Part shown: piece after piece, positions 1-5,199 of the stretch
How the letters are laid out: each line of letters begins with the position of its first letter
How positions within the stretch are numbered: position 1 is the stretch's first letter
From: Patescibacteria group bacterium
GTDB taxonomy: Bacteria > Patescibacteriota > Minisyncoccia > Minisyncoccales > JAHIOY01
Length of the DNA: 6,952 nt
Direction of reading: 5' to 3'
Assembly: GCA_018894495.1 (NCBI GenBank)
Contig: JAHIOY010000017.1
Coordinates: 1-6,952, forward strand
Notes under the pieces: model-generated
Databases searched by the model: none
What the model was told of the DNA's origin: nothing
What the model saw: only the letters and a program-made list of their open reading frames with translations
Position numbers and translations under genes: made by a program

Positions 1-32
1 TCTGTCAATATCGTATCAAATTAATCGTAGGT

Positions 33-61
33 TTGGAGGCTCATTAAAAATATGATAAAAT
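33..61 (+). promoter_or_regulatory. Putative promoter upstream of the hairpin array
   Basis: A TTGGAG -35-like box (33-38) is followed after 17 bases by TAAAAT (56-61), with a TG one base before the -10 as in an extended -10. Transcription would run through the three hairpin units and into the ATPase fragment. The spacing is good but the -35 is imperfect, and in such AT-rich DNA chance matches are common. Confidence 0.35.
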
Positions 62-75
62 GGCAACATTATGGG

Positions 76-177
76 TAGTCTAAAAATTAATAAAGATTAA
101 TTTTTAACGAAGTCTAAAAATCAATAAAGATTGATTTTTAACGTAGTCTAATCCCGCTTTTAGCGGGATTAACGTAG
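76..177 (+). repeat. Three tandem modular stem-loop units
   Basis: Three consecutive units share the frame TAGTC (AAGTC in unit 2), stem-loop, ACG. Unit 1 (76-109) has an 11-bp stem (81-91 with 96-106) and loop AAAG. Unit 2 (110-143) has an 11-bp stem (115-125 with 130-140) and the same loop. Its stem differs from unit 1 by one base pair, T-A changed to C-G on both arms. Unit 3 (144-174) keeps the flanks but carries a different, GC-rich 10-bp stem (149-158 with 162-171, loop TTT). A further TAG follows at 175. Conserved flanks with covarying or replaced stems suggest that the structure is what is conserved. No long T-tract follows, so these are not ordinary terminators. Function unknown. Confidence 0.8.
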
Positions 178-186
178 AAAAACGGT

Positions 187-192
187 TATAAT
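187..192 (+). promoter_or_regulatory. -10 box directly before the ATPase start
   Basis: A perfect TATAAT lies four bases upstream of the ATG at 197, which would put the transcript start at or next to the start codon (leaderless mRNA). There is no Shine-Dalgarno sequence. No good -35 is visible at 16-18 bases; that position falls inside the third hairpin. Confidence 0.45.
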
Positions 193-196
193 TTGA

Positions 197-508
197 ATGA
201 AATTCTCAAAATATACAACAAAAAATATTGAAGAAATTTTTAAGGACTTAAAGAGTCAGGAAGACGGGCTTTCAGAAAATGAGGCCGCCAGCCGCGTCAA
301 CATTTATGGTTTAAACGAATCCAGAACCGAGGGGCTCAAACCGATTAATATTATTTTAAGACAATTTAAGACGCCCTTTGTTTATCTTCTTTTTGTCGCC
401 GCCTTAACTACTTTTTTAATCGGAGAAAAAATTGACGGCGCGGCGATTTTATTTTTTGTTTTTGTTCCGCTTTTTTGTTATACTAAAATTGAAAGCGGCG
501 TCATTTAA
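197..508 (+). pseudogene. P-type cation-transporting ATPase, N-terminal fragment
   Basis: This reads as the cytoplasmic N-terminal domain and the start of the first membrane segment of a P-type (P2-like) cation pump, an ATP-driven ion transporter of the cytoplasmic membrane. Typical features are a short helical N-terminus, the GLSENEAASRVNIYGLNES block (about residues 25-43), the QFKTPFVYLL segment entering the membrane, and GEKIDGAAILFFV (about 76-88). Family members are usually around 850-900 residues. Here family-like sequence stops near residue 88-90 and an unrelated tail runs to the stop. The phosphorylation loop (DKTGT), the ATP-binding domain and most membrane helices are missing, and the rest of the gene is nowhere in this window. 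The fragment cannot pump ions. It was probably cut by the event that brought in the restriction-modification genes immediately downstream. Family assignment is fairly secure from the N-terminal pattern. Confidence 0.8.
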
Positions 509-869
509 AAAAGGACATAGAGTAACAGATACGACTGACTGGGAAAAGATAAAAGAAAAATATAATTTTAGGTGCGCTACTTGTGGTTCTCAAGAAGGCA
601 AACCTCAACTTCATTGGACTGCAGCAAAAACTGTTTTACAAAAAGCGCATATGGATCCAAATAAACCCTTAATTGCCGGTAATATTATTCCGCAGTGCCA
701 GAAATGTAATAGAGGCGACAGGAACAGATGGGTCTATGATGAAAAGGGGCGAGTTATAAAATTAGCCAACCCACAAGTTATAAAAACTTGCGATAAAGAA
801 GTGAGAAAGAAAGTTTATAGGATTTTGTATAATGAATTTCAGGGGAAAAATCCTAATTCCGTAAAATAA
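432..869 (+). CDS. HNH-type restriction endonuclease, 5'-truncated
   Basis: The reading frame is open from 432 (TTG), but the first ~20 residues come from a different frame of the ATPase fragment, so credible protein begins near 489-504. It contains a zinc-ribbon HNH nuclease core: C48xxC51, H73 (KAHMDPNKPL), N84 (NIIPQC), C89xxC92-N93, then RNRWVYDEKGRVIK. HNH enzymes of this kind cut DNA in type II restriction. The adjacent methyltransferase starts only two bases after the stop, as expected for an R-M operon. No convincing start codon or ribosome site lies at the head of the conserved part, and an N-terminal DNA-recognition region appears to be missing. The enzyme is therefore probably inactive or unexpressed even though the catalytic core survives. 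A short HNH protein starting at TTG 489 is the alternative. The specificity cannot be read from sequence. Confidence 0.7.
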   Translation: MTARRFYFLFLFRFFVILKLKAASFKKGHRVTDTTDWEKIKEKYNFRCATCGSQEGKPQLHWTAAKTVLQKAHMDPNKPLIAGNIIPQCQKCNRGDRNRWVYDEKGRVIKLANPQVIKTCDKEVRKKVYRILYNEFQGKNPNSVK

Positions 870-871
870 CT

Positions 872-1876
872 ATGAAAAATAAGGATTTTATAAACAAGAT
901 TATTTGTGCTGATACGTTGAAATTGCTTCCCGAAATTGAAAGCAATTCTATTGATGTTGTTCTTACCGACCCGCCTTATTTTTTAGATAAAATGGACAAT
1001 AATTGGAACCACAAAACGGTCTCGAGGCTGACGAATTACTGCAATACCATTAAATCCCTTCCGCCAGGGATGAAGTTTGACCGCGAGCAAGGAAAAAGAT
1101 TTTATTCTTGGTATTTAGAAGTATCAAAAGAAATTTTTAGAGTATTAAAGCCGGGCGGATTTTTCTTTTCGTTTTCAAGTCCAAGACTTTACCATAGAAT
1201 GGCTTCCGCTATTGACGATGCCGGATTTGAGATTAGAGATGCTTTTATGTGGCTTTATACCCAAAATCAAGCAAAGGCGATGGGGTTGGATCATTTTATA
1301 AATAAAATGAACGTTGACGAAAAAACGAAAAAACAAATAAAAGAAAAATTGAACGGGTGGAAAACGCCTCAAATAAAATCTTGTTTTGAGCCAATCGCGA
1401 TGGCGCAAAAACCGACAGAACAAACTTATTTGAATAATATTTTGAAACACGAAGTTGGTTTGCTAAATACAAATATAAGAATCGGCAATAATATGTATCC
1501 GGCAAATGTTTTTACAGTTGATAGTATAAACGAGCTTATAGACAAAACTTTTCTATTACCAAAACCTGGCAAGAAAGAAAAAGGCGAATATAATGACCAT
1601 AAGACCGTTAAACCATTGGCCATTTGCGAATATTTAATAAAACTTTCTGCTTTTTCTAAAAACGCCGTTATTTTAGATCCTTTTGTTGGTAGTGGAACAA
1701 TTGCTGTTGCCGCCAAAAAATTGGGCAAGAATTATATTGGGATAGATTCAAATGAAAGATATGTAAAAATTGCCGAAAGGCGATTAAAAGAAATTGATGA
1801 GGGAATAAAATTAGGATTGTTTGCGGCTCAAGAGAAAAAACAAAAAAACTTCCAATTAAATTTTCAGGTTGTATAA
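872..1876 (+). CDS. Type II DNA methyltransferase (N6-adenine or N4-cytosine, beta class)
   Basis: This protein transfers a methyl group from S-adenosylmethionine to the amino group of adenine or cytosine at a specific DNA site, protecting it from the partner nuclease. Catalytic motif IV, TDPPY, is at residues 32-36. The motif X region HKTVKPLAICEYL starts near 243, the SAM-binding motif I DPFVGSGT is at 269-276, and YIGID at 288-292 fits motif II. DPPY before the FxGxG motif defines the beta class. The 334 residues are within the usual range and no key motif is missing, so it should be active. It starts two bases after the truncated HNH nuclease gene and is probably translated by coupling. 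With the nuclease damaged it may now act as an orphan methyltransferase. The middle part (about 130-240) probably carries target recognition; I cannot name the site. Confidence 0.92.
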   Translation: MKNKDFINKIICADTLKLLPEIESNSIDVVLTDPPYFLDKMDNNWNHKTVSRLTNYCNTIKSLPPGMKFDREQGKRFYSWYLEVSKEIFRVLKPGGFFFSFSSPRLYHRMASAIDDAGFEIRDAFMWLYTQNQAKAMGLDHFINKMNVDEKTKKQIKEKLNGWKTPQIKSCFEPIAMAQKPTEQTYLNNILKHEVGLLNTNIRIGNNMYPANVFTVDSINELIDKTFLLPKPGKKEKGEYNDHKTVKPLAICEYLIKLSAFSKNAVILDPFVGSGTIAVAAKKLGKNYIGIDSNERYVKIAERRLKEIDEGIKLGLFAAQEKKQKNFQLNFQVV

Positions 1877-1882
1877 AATAAT

Positions 1883-1957
1883 ATGTGGATTTTAATTACC
1901 ATAATATCTTCTTTAATTTCTGGAATTTTAGGAGTCGTAATTTCCATTGTTTACTAG
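1883..1957 (+). CDS. Tiny hydrophobic peptide, possible remnant of a membrane-anchored protein
   Basis: A 24-residue frame (ATG to TAG) lies six bases after the methyltransferase stop. It is almost wholly hydrophobic (I, L, V, S, G), a single predicted membrane helix with a GILGVVIS pattern. Directly after it, one base out of frame, codons 1956-1997 read SESFFLKAFNVKE and a stop. A head and a tail in adjacent frames suggest the collapsed remains of a longer gene with one N-terminal membrane anchor. Small proteins of this general shape occur beside R-M genes, but that link is my inference. It could also be a genuine micropeptide or chance. Confidence 0.3.
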   Translation: MWILITIISSLISGILGVVISIVY

Positions 1958-2036
1958 CGAATCATTTTTTCTTAAAGCCTTTAATGTAAAGGAATAAATA
2001 ATTATAAAAAGAATTTGCCGTCAAACCCCAGTAGTA

Positions 2037-2052
2037 CCCCGCCAAGGCGGGG
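2037..2052. repeat. GC-rich hairpin, 7-bp stem
   Basis: CCCCGCC and GGCGGGG are separated by AA, forming a perfect GC-rich inverted repeat in otherwise AT-rich DNA. No T-tract follows immediately. The CCCCGCC core is shared with the inverted repeats at 3090-3117 and 5292-5318, suggesting a dispersed REP-like family. Confidence 0.65.
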
Positions 2053-2130
2053 ACTGCGGAGTAGAGATTTTTTCAAATACACACTTTGGAGCAGAGTGGA
2101 GAAAACGGGCTCAAATTGAACAAGCAAATC

Positions 2131-2153
2131 TACTAATTGCGAAGCAATTAGTA
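2131..2153. repeat. Perfect inverted repeat, 10-bp stem with GAA loop
   Basis: TACTAATTGC (2131-2140) pairs exactly with 2144-2153 around a GAA loop. It lies 26 bases upstream of the ferredoxin -35 box and has no downstream T-tract, so it is not a classical terminator. It could be an operator or a REP-like hairpin. It also falls inside an open reading frame upstream of the ferredoxin. Confidence 0.6.
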
Positions 2154-2178
2154 ATGCCAAAATTCAAAAGATGCCAAC

Positions 2179-2206
2179 TTGACGAAAAGGCAGAATTTGG
2201 TAAAAT
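2179..2206 (+). promoter_or_regulatory. Promoter of the ferredoxin-methyltransferase operon
   Basis: TTGACG (2179-2184), 16 bases of spacer, then TAAAAT (2201-2206). The ATG at 2214 is seven bases after the -10, so the transcript would begin at or just before the start codon. This leaderless arrangement, with no Shine-Dalgarno site, is the main reason for placing the ferredoxin start at 2214 and not at the in-frame ATG at 2154. Confidence 0.6.
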
Positions 2207-2213
2207 AAAGTGT

Positions 2214-2411
2214 ATGAAAAAAATTATTGTTGACAACGATAAATGCATTGGCTGCGGATTATGCGCTAATTTGTGTCCGGAGGTTTTTGAGATTGATGAG
2301 AGCAACAAGTCCCGGGTCAAAGCCGGGGCGGACATGGAAAAGAACGAAAAATGCGCTAAGGAATCAATTCAATCCTGTCCGGTAACGGCAATCTCAAATG
2401 AACCTCTATAG
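2214..2411 (+). CDS. Single-cluster [4Fe-4S] ferredoxin
   Basis: A 65-residue soluble electron carrier of the small bacterial (Thermotoga/Desulfovibrio) ferredoxin type. The motif C11xxC14xxC17xxxC21-P and the later C55-P are visible. In studied relatives the cluster is bound by the first three cysteines and the last one, while the remaining pair (here C21 and C47) can form a disulfide. Both extra cysteines are present. VDNDKCIGCGLC near the N-terminus and PEVFEID after the motif are typical. An in-frame extension to ATG 2154 would add 20 residues with no ferredoxin character, and a promoter sits inside that extension, so 2214 is preferred. The gene overlaps the following methyltransferase by 14 bases, implying one transcript with coupled translation. 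The redox partner is not in the window. Confidence 0.92.
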   Translation: MKKIIVDNDKCIGCGLCANLCPEVFEIDESNKSRVKAGADMEKNEKCAKESIQSCPVTAISNEPL

Positions 2412-2955
2412 AATTTTCCACCCATTTTACGAAAAAGCGGCAAAAGAGATGTCTTTAGATTGCCAGGACTTCATTAAAGAAGGTTCCAAAATTTTGGACT
2501 TAGGGTGCGGTTCGGGAATAGTAGGAAAGAAATTTCAGGATTATTTTAAGGCCGAGCTCATCGGAATAGACGTCAAAGACCGGCGACTTGAAAAGATACC
2601 TTTCCAGAAATTTAATGGCAGAGACATTCCTTTTTCTGAAAATAATTTTGACGTTGTTTTAATTAGTTATGTTTTGCACCACGCCGGAGACCCAACGGCT
2701 CTTTTAAAAGAAGCAAAAAGAGTGGGGGAGAGGGTTATTGTCTATGAAGACCTGCCGGAAGGATTTTTATCTGGCTTGTTTTGCCGGCTTCATGGAATTT
2801 CTTTTGATAAACTTTTTGGCAATCCCAATCCAACCTCTTTCAGAACCGAAAAAAAATGGGAAGATATTTTTAAAGAAATTGGGTTAAATTTAATTTTTAA
2901 AAAAGAAATAAAAAATTTTCCAGTAAAAAAAGAATTATTTGTTTTGGGCGTGTAG
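2398..2955 (+). CDS. Class I SAM-dependent methyltransferase
   Basis: A 185-residue Rossmann-fold methyltransferase of the Methyltransf_11 kind, presumably cytoplasmic. Motif I is ILDLGCGSG (residues 32-40). D58 in LIGIDV is the likely acidic residue binding the SAM ribose, GRDIPF (74-79) fits motif III, and FDVVLISYVLHH (84-95) fits motif IV, as in small-molecule or quinone/lipid methyltransferases. The substrate cannot be deduced. It starts inside the end of the ferredoxin gene, so the two are co-expressed; whether they share a pathway is unknown. The last codons and the TAG stop lie within tRNA-Ile: bases 2946-2955 serve both genes. The protein ends ELFVLGV, a plausible natural end for this fold, so the tRNA may simply supply the stop codon. 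Confidence 0.88.
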   Translation: MNLYRIFHPFYEKAAKEMSLDCQDFIKEGSKILDLGCGSGIVGKKFQDYFKAELIGIDVKDRRLEKIPFQKFNGRDIPFSENNFDVVLISYVLHHAGDPTALLKEAKRVGERVIVYEDLPEGFLSGLFCRLHGISFDKLFGNPNPTSFRTEKKWEDIFKEIGLNLIFKKEIKNFPVKKELFVLGV

Positions 2956-3017
2956 TTCAGTGGCAGAACGCTGTCCTGATAAGACAGAGGTTGAAGGTTC
3001 GATTCCTTCCACGCCCA
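2946..3017 (+). tRNA. tRNA-Ile (anticodon GAU)
   Basis: A complete 72-base cloverleaf. The acceptor stem GGGCGTG (2946-2952) pairs with CACGCCC (3010-3016), with discriminator A at 3017. The D stem GTTC/GAAC has a short 7-base loop containing GG. The anticodon stem CTGTC/GACAG encloses loop CTGATAA with anticodon GAT (2978-2980). A 5-base variable region is followed by T stem GAAGG/CCTTC with loop TTCGATT. CCA is not encoded and must be added enzymatically. All stems pair perfectly. The 5' ten bases overlap the end of the upstream methyltransferase gene, so the tRNA is probably processed from the ferredoxin-methyltransferase transcript or has a promoter inside that gene. Confidence 0.97.
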
Positions 3018-3037
3018 CTCGTAGTTTCGGACACAGA

Positions 3038-3053
3038 CTCTAATTTATTAGAG
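3038..3053. repeat. Short hairpin after tRNA-Ile
   Basis: CTCTAAT (3038-3044) pairs with ATTAGAG (3047-3053) around a TT loop, 20 bases past the tRNA end. There is no T-tract on the + strand. It may help form the precursor 3' end, or mean nothing. Confidence 0.4.
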
Positions 3054-3089
3054 AAAATTGAATTCCCTTCATTATCGGACGGAATTTCC

Positions 3090-3121
3090 GCCCCGCCCGC
3101 CTGCAGGCGGGCGGGGCTTTT
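3090..3121 (+). terminator. 28-bp perfect GC palindrome plus TTTT, possible terminator
   Basis: GCCCCGCCCGCCTG (3090-3103) is followed directly by its exact reverse complement (3104-3117) and then TTTT. As RNA this forms a very stable GC stem and could end the tRNA-Ile transcript. The U-tract is short, so it may instead belong to the REP-like family sharing a CCCCGCC core. Confidence 0.5.
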
Positions 3122-3129
3122 GCCTGCCG

Positions 3130-3454
3130 AAAAATTTTTAAAATTTCCCGAATAAAATAGGTTAATTTTGATATTTTTTTTGGAATAGATAATTTCTTTG
3201 ATAAATCTTTTGGCGAAAAGATTTCTTTCTGTTCCTTTTTGGGTAGCAAGACCAAAAAGAAAAGATTGAAGAATAGAAATTATTGTTTCAGTAGAAAATT
3301 TAGAGCATACTTCTGATGGTTCGATTCTGTCTTCGCGGGGCGTATTTAAGTTATGATTTAGCCTAAATACAAGATTCTCTATTTTCCCAGTTACTTTTTG
3401 ACCCTCCAAAAGCTTTTCGTATCTCTTTCGAGAAATCAAAATAAGCTCGCTTAT
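3130..3454 (-). pseudogene. Decayed coding remnant, possibly recombinase- or antitoxin-related
   Basis: On the minus strand a frame without stops runs from about 3454 down into the tRNA. The part nearest the tRNA is merely the antisense of tRNA-Ile and of the GC palindrome, so it is not real protein. The part above ~3130 looks protein-like. It begins SELILISRKRYEKLLEG, the kind of start seen in small antitoxin-like proteins, and ends with RNLFAKRFIKEIIYSKKNIK, which resembles the C-terminal region of large serine recombinases. Neither match is conclusive. There is no ATG in frame. An ATG at 3462-3460 gives MLK and then TAA, and one added base would join it to ISELILISRK, suggesting an early frameshift. 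Being next to a tRNA fits a relic of an integrated element, but this is inference. Confidence 0.35.
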
Positions 3455-3501
3455 TTAAGCATAGCGAAATTTTAAAAAACCACAAGCGCCTTAAAGAATA
3501 T

Positions 3502-3535
3502 AAAAAGGGGCGACCCTTCGAAAAGAGACACCCCT
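3502..3535 (-). terminator. cysS: Rho-independent terminator of cysS
   Basis: On the minus strand AGGGGTG pairs with CGCCCCT (one T-G wobble). After a T-T mismatch, CTCTT pairs with AAGGG around a TTCG tetraloop, and the stem is followed by a run of T. The first stem bases are part of the cysS TAG stop codon (3534-3536), so termination and the end of translation are packed together. Confidence 0.85.
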
Positions 3536-4919
3536 ACTTTTTAACTTGCGTACTTTTAGATGTATCTTCAATTTTATAACCGCGAGATTGAAGTTCAATT
3601 CGGATTTGATCAGCCTCTTTCCATTTTTTCTGTCCCCTTAATTGATCTCTTTTTCGAAGAAGAGCTCCAATTTCTGGAGGAAGAATTGTCACAATGCGGC
3701 TTTTGGCTTCTTTCAACCGTAATCCCAAGATTTTATCAAACTCAAAAAATGTTGCTTTTTTTACATCTTCGGGTAGCCGCATATTAACCATTTTCCAAAG
3801 GAGTGAGAGTGCTTGAGGCGTGCCGAGATCGTCATTTACTTGCTTCTTGAACTCCCTAATCAATTCCTCGTCAGGATTGACATCGCTTCCTTGCCATTCA
3901 GTAATTCTTTCTCGAAGAATGGATAATGCTTTTTCGGCTGCCCGAAGGCTTTTCCATGTGAAGTTTAATCTTGATCGATAGTGAGCAGTCAGCATGAGAT
4001 ACCGAAGAGCTAAAGGATCGTAACCTTTGTCAATAATACCCTGGAGAGTAACAAAGTTTTTTTCGCTTTTCCCCATTCTTCCGCCTTCAATAGTGAGAAA
4101 TGCAACATGAAGCCAATACCGTACAAACTGTTTCTTTGTAGCTGCTTCAACTTGAGCAATTTCATTTGTATGATGAATGGGAATATGGTCAATGCCACCA
4201 GTGTGAATGTCAATAGTTTCTCCAAGATATTTCATGGCCATGGCGCTACATTCAATATGCCAACCCGGAAAACCAATTCCCCAAGGACTTCTCCACTCCA
4301 TTTGACGTTTCCCATCTTTAGGCGATAATTTCCAGAGAGCAAAATCAGTAGAGTTTCGTTTTTCTGGGCTTATTTCTATTCGTGCTCCTGGTCGAATCCC
4401 TCTTACGTTTAATTTTGCTAAATGTCCATAAGAAGGAAATTTGGAAGTATCAAAGTAAATACCGTCCGATGTGCGATAAGTATAACCCAACTTCTCAAGG
4501 TGTTTAATTAACGCAATCTGCTCTGGGATATGATCCGTAGCCTTGCACCAAATTTTGGGTGATTGGATATTGAGAAGTTTAAGGTTTTCCTTAAAAACGT
4601 TAGTATAAAATTCAGCTATCTCCCACGCTGAACGACCTTCTTTTCGCGCTCGAAGCTCAATCTTGTCTTCTCCCACATCGGCATTAGAAGTAAGGTGACC
4701 AACATCAGTGATGTTCATTACTTGAGATACTTCGTAGCTATTAAATTCGAGTACTCGCCTTAAGGTATCAGCAAACACATAAGCACGGAAGTTTCCAATA
4801 TGAGGATACTCATATACCGTAGGTCCGCAAGTATACATTCTAACTTTTCCCGGTTTAAGCGGAATAAATAACCTTTTCTGCCTTGTATAAGTATCAAAGA
4901 AATAGATTTCGTTTTGCAT
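3534..4919 (-). CDS. cysS: Cysteinyl-tRNA synthetase
   Basis: This class I aminoacyl-tRNA synthetase charges tRNA-Cys with cysteine using ATP in the cytoplasm and is essential for translation. The 461 residues match the family's usual length. Visible are the zinc ligand C31 (YTCGPTVYEYPHIGN), the HIGH-type signature H40-I-G-N43, WHIEC with C224, and the zinc-site block GGIDHIPIHHTNEIAQ with H249 and E253. The KMSKS-type loop is present as RMGKS (281-285). The C-terminal anticodon-side helix KKWKEADQIRIELQSRGYKIEDT is also typical. RMGKS departs from the KMSKS consensus but keeps the last lysine. The gene stands alone on the minus strand with its own promoter, Shine-Dalgarno site and terminator. 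Its codon use looks less A/T-skewed than the neighbouring restriction genes. The start is fixed by AAGGAG five bases upstream. Confidence 0.97.
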   Translation of the reverse strand: MQNEIYFFDTYTRQKRLFIPLKPGKVRMYTCGPTVYEYPHIGNFRAYVFADTLRRVLEFNSYEVSQVMNITDVGHLTSNADVGEDKIELRARKEGRSAWEIAEFYTNVFKENLKLLNIQSPKIWCKATDHIPEQIALIKHLEKLGYTYRTSDGIYFDTSKFPSYGHLAKLNVRGIRPGARIEISPEKRNSTDFALWKLSPKDGKRQMEWRSPWGIGFPGWHIECSAMAMKYLGETIDIHTGGIDHIPIHHTNEIAQVEAATKKQFVRYWLHVAFLTIEGGRMGKSEKNFVTLQGIIDKGYDPLALRYLMLTAHYRSRLNFTWKSLRAAEKALSILRERITEWQGSDVNPDEELIREFKKQVNDDLGTPQALSLLWKMVNMRLPEDVKKATFFEFDKILGLRLKEAKSRIVTILPPEIGALLRKRDQLRGQKKWKEADQIRIELQSRGYKIEDTSKSTQVKK

Positions 4920-4924
4920 ATTTT

Positions 4925-4930
4925 CTCCTT
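4925..4930 (-). promoter_or_regulatory. cysS: cysS ribosome binding site
   Basis: On the minus strand AAGGAG lies five bases before the ATG (4919-4917). It is the only strong, well-spaced Shine-Dalgarno site found in the window, in contrast to the ferredoxin and radC starts. Confidence 0.8.
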
Positions 4931-4950
4931 TCTATTTAGACTCTATTTAC

Positions 4951-4979
4951 ACTATAGTAAAACTTAGTCAACTTTTCAA
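4951..4979 (-). promoter_or_regulatory. cysS: cysS promoter
   Basis: On the minus strand TTGAAA (4979-4974), a 17-base spacer, then TATAGT (4956-4951). The predicted transcript start near 4944 gives a leader of about 25 bases that carries the Shine-Dalgarno site. There is no room for a T-box regulator between promoter and gene. Confidence 0.6.
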
Positions 4980-5095
4980 TCGTTTTCTACCCAATTAAGT
5001 TTTTAAAAGTACAATTAGTCGCCCTTTCTCAACTAAATTTACTTTAACAAATTTCTCTGAAATGTCAAATTTACAAAACTCTATGAATTAAAAAT

Positions 5096-5124
5096 AAAAT
5101 CGGCCCTTTTGAAGGTTGATTTTT
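5096..5124. repeat. Imperfect two-part hairpin
   Basis: AAAATC (5096-5101) pairs with GATTTT (5118-5123), and inside it CCTT pairs with AAGG around TTG. Its right arm and flank, TTGATTTTTCACG, resemble the right arm of hairpin unit 2 at the left end (TTGATTTTTAACG), so it may be a degenerate relative. Confidence 0.35.
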
Positions 5125-5165
5125 CACGAACTCCATCTGTTAAATGAAATCGAACTTATTTCAAG

Positions 5166-5187
5166 AAAAATCCGCATGCGGATTTTT
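5166..5187. repeat. 22-bp perfect palindrome, bidirectional terminator-like
   Basis: AAAAATCCGCA (5166-5176) is followed directly by its exact reverse complement (5177-5187). The GC core with A-tract before and T-tract after gives terminator geometry on both strands. No gene ends close by on either side, so its role is unclear; a protein-binding palindrome is also possible. Confidence 0.6.
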
Positions 5188-5199
5188 AAAAACAGACCA

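Noticed and set aside
76..177. CRISPR-like array
   Set aside because: Unit spacing is regular (31-34 bases), but there are no long identical repeats with unique spacers; the constant parts are only ~5-8 bases around hairpins, and no cas gene is present.
2154..2213. Ferredoxin start at ATG 2154
   Set aside because: The extra 20 residues have no ferredoxin features and a good promoter lies between 2179 and 2206, so ATG 2214 is better.
2957..3130. Minus-strand protein end containing NRTFNLCLIRTAFCH
   Set aside because: This is the antisense translation of tRNA-Ile, a well-known type of false protein.
3318..3327. GGTTCGATTC repeated from the tRNA T-arm, as a second att site or tRNA relic
   Set aside because: Only ten bases match tRNA-Ile (2996-3005); the flanking bases do not form a T stem and no other tRNA parts are present.
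4107..4328. Open frames opposite or within cysS and the DNA methyltransferase
   Set aside because: They are out-of-frame or antisense readings of strongly supported genes, with no family features of their own.
4920..4979. T-box riboswitch controlling cysS
   Set aside because: The predicted leader is only about 25 bases, with no room for specifier and antiterminator helices, and no T-box core sequence is seen.
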